From assembly GCA_036245525.1 (NCBI GenBank), contig BTPG01000003.1, positions 137,884,082 to 137,948,081 of the forward strand: a stretch of 64,000 nt of DNA. Direction: 5' to 3'. The notes under the pieces were generated by a model. It did no database searches, had not been told where the DNA came from, and was given only the letters and a program-made list of their open reading frames with translations. Shown piece after piece: positions 63,263 through 64,000 of this stretch. A program made the translations under genes and the position numbers. Numbering within the stretch: the first letter of the stretch is position 1; each line of letters opens with the position of its first letter. This DNA is from Semisulcospira habei (lineage: Eukaryota; Mollusca; Gastropoda; Semisulcospiridae).

Positions 63263-64000
63263 TTTGTTTCCTCAAAATCCATTACCGATGGCATTACTGT
63301 ATGGAATATACCTCTTTACTTACCGATTTCAGCCTAAGCACCCTTGTGTATACCTACCCAACAAGGGGCGTAAGCGAGAGAGAGAGTTGTAACCAAGTGA
63401 CCGGGTAGCCTCCCCTCCCTCTATCCGGTCATGCGCCATAACTTACCCCCAGTCGTACCCTTTGCTCCGCATAGGACGGTTACTGGCTTCAGCTTCTCTC
63501 GTTTTGGATGTTTTTCTCTTCTCTCTTCCACTTAGTGGCTTATAAAAAGGATGACGAGGTAAGGCCTCGGGTTATGCCTACGAGTAAACGGGCAGTTTAC
63601 TTCTCGTCGGCACCTCCCTTGGAATTTGTTCGTTCGTTTGCGGGCTTAGCCCTCGACCAGTCGTGAGTACTGTTCACGGGCCTTTCGTGTTCGGCCCACG
63701 TGTTGTTTCGAAATGGCGTCTGCTTTGTGTTGCAGTGTACAGCTTCGCACCTGCATGCGTTGCACAGACTGTGTCTTCCTTGTTCCGGCTGCTCCGCTGC
63801 TCGTTCCTGCGCAGTTTGTGCGGCTTGGAAGGAATGCAAGTGGTCGCAGCTGTGGGAATCCTTTTAGTGTCGCCGACCTGGGGCTTCGGAAGCTACTGCG
63901 CCAATGGGGAAAGACAGGTCAGTGCGTAGCTTTGTCATTCCGGTAGCCTCCGCCCCCCTCCTATCTCCGCGCCGGCGGGCATCTTCGGAGATAGGGGGGC
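63263..64000 (+). mobile_element. DIRS-like element D5, left part
   Basis: Starts TTTGTTTCCTCAAAATCCAT and has an ITR-like segment with ATTTCAGCCTAAGCACC. Its gag leader has ATG at 63551, donor GACGAG|GTAAGG and acceptor GTGTTGCAG. The right end is outside the window. It sits about 104 bp downstream of EPG5 exon 9, again sense to the gene. Confidence 0.85.
63551..64000 (+). pseudogene. D5 gag start, spliced, partial
   Basis: Mini-exon ATG ACG AG (63551-63558) joins the exon at 63736 to read MTSVQLRTCMRC. The cluster then continues in a shifted frame as CLPCSGCSAARSCAVCAAW and KWSQLWESF. That makes a frameshift near 63775 and shows the same Cys pattern as D3. Cut by the window edge. Confidence 0.75.

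Noticed and set aside
63360..63390. GA-rich AGAGAGAGAG as a new microsatellite locus
   Set aside because: Only about 12 bp inside the D5 left end; too short to be meaningful.

Overview
The window is animal nuclear DNA, most likely from a mollusc or a related lophotrochozoan. The evidence is an intron-containing host gene, very long dinucleotide microsatellites, non-LTR retrotransposons, tRNA-derived SINEs and DIRS-like tyrosine-recombinase retrotransposons. No species can be named from the sequence alone.

The one host gene I can defend is the 5' part of EPG5, an autophagy tethering factor, on the + strand from 30292 to 63159 and continuing past the window. Nine coding exons join in phase and encode about 818 residues. 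The exons are short apart from exon 3 (479 codons). The gene has grown mainly by transposon load: intron 6 (6.6 kb) holds one DIRS-like element, intron 8 (19.6 kb) holds three, and intron 9 begins with a fifth.

The left half (1-30000) has no recognisable host gene. It contains a decayed CR1/L2-type LINE on the minus strand (1412-3490), two RTE-type LINE copies on the plus strand with clear target-site duplications (5972-8232 and 16247-20184), a 1258-bp solo LTR inside the second RTE copy, SINEs of two kinds, microsatellites, and many palindromic (foldback) mobile elements. Many foldbacks end in TTAA, and some were themselves hit by the RTE, a SINE or an LTR-like insertion.

The right half (35623-62098 and 63263-end) is dominated by DIRS-like elements D1-D5, all in the same orientation as EPG5. 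Each complete one has inverted terminal repeats of about 205-230 bp and an internal region complementary to both outer ends. The coding order is a gag-like Cys-rich protein, RT-RNase H, then tyrosine recombinase. D2 and D3 abut head to tail, sharing a TTT, and D4 lies inside the leader of D3. All copies are broken by frameshifts, stops or deletions, but their termini are well preserved.

The most interesting signals are: a conserved start-codon mini-exon and intron in the gag of these elements, with multiplied acceptor segments in two copies; an expanding repeat cassette in gag that has also landed in the RNase H/recombinase junction of D1; insertion of two elements within 9-18 nt of EPG5 splice donors; and a dense family of TTAA-bounded palindromes, several ending just upstream of EPG5 acceptors.
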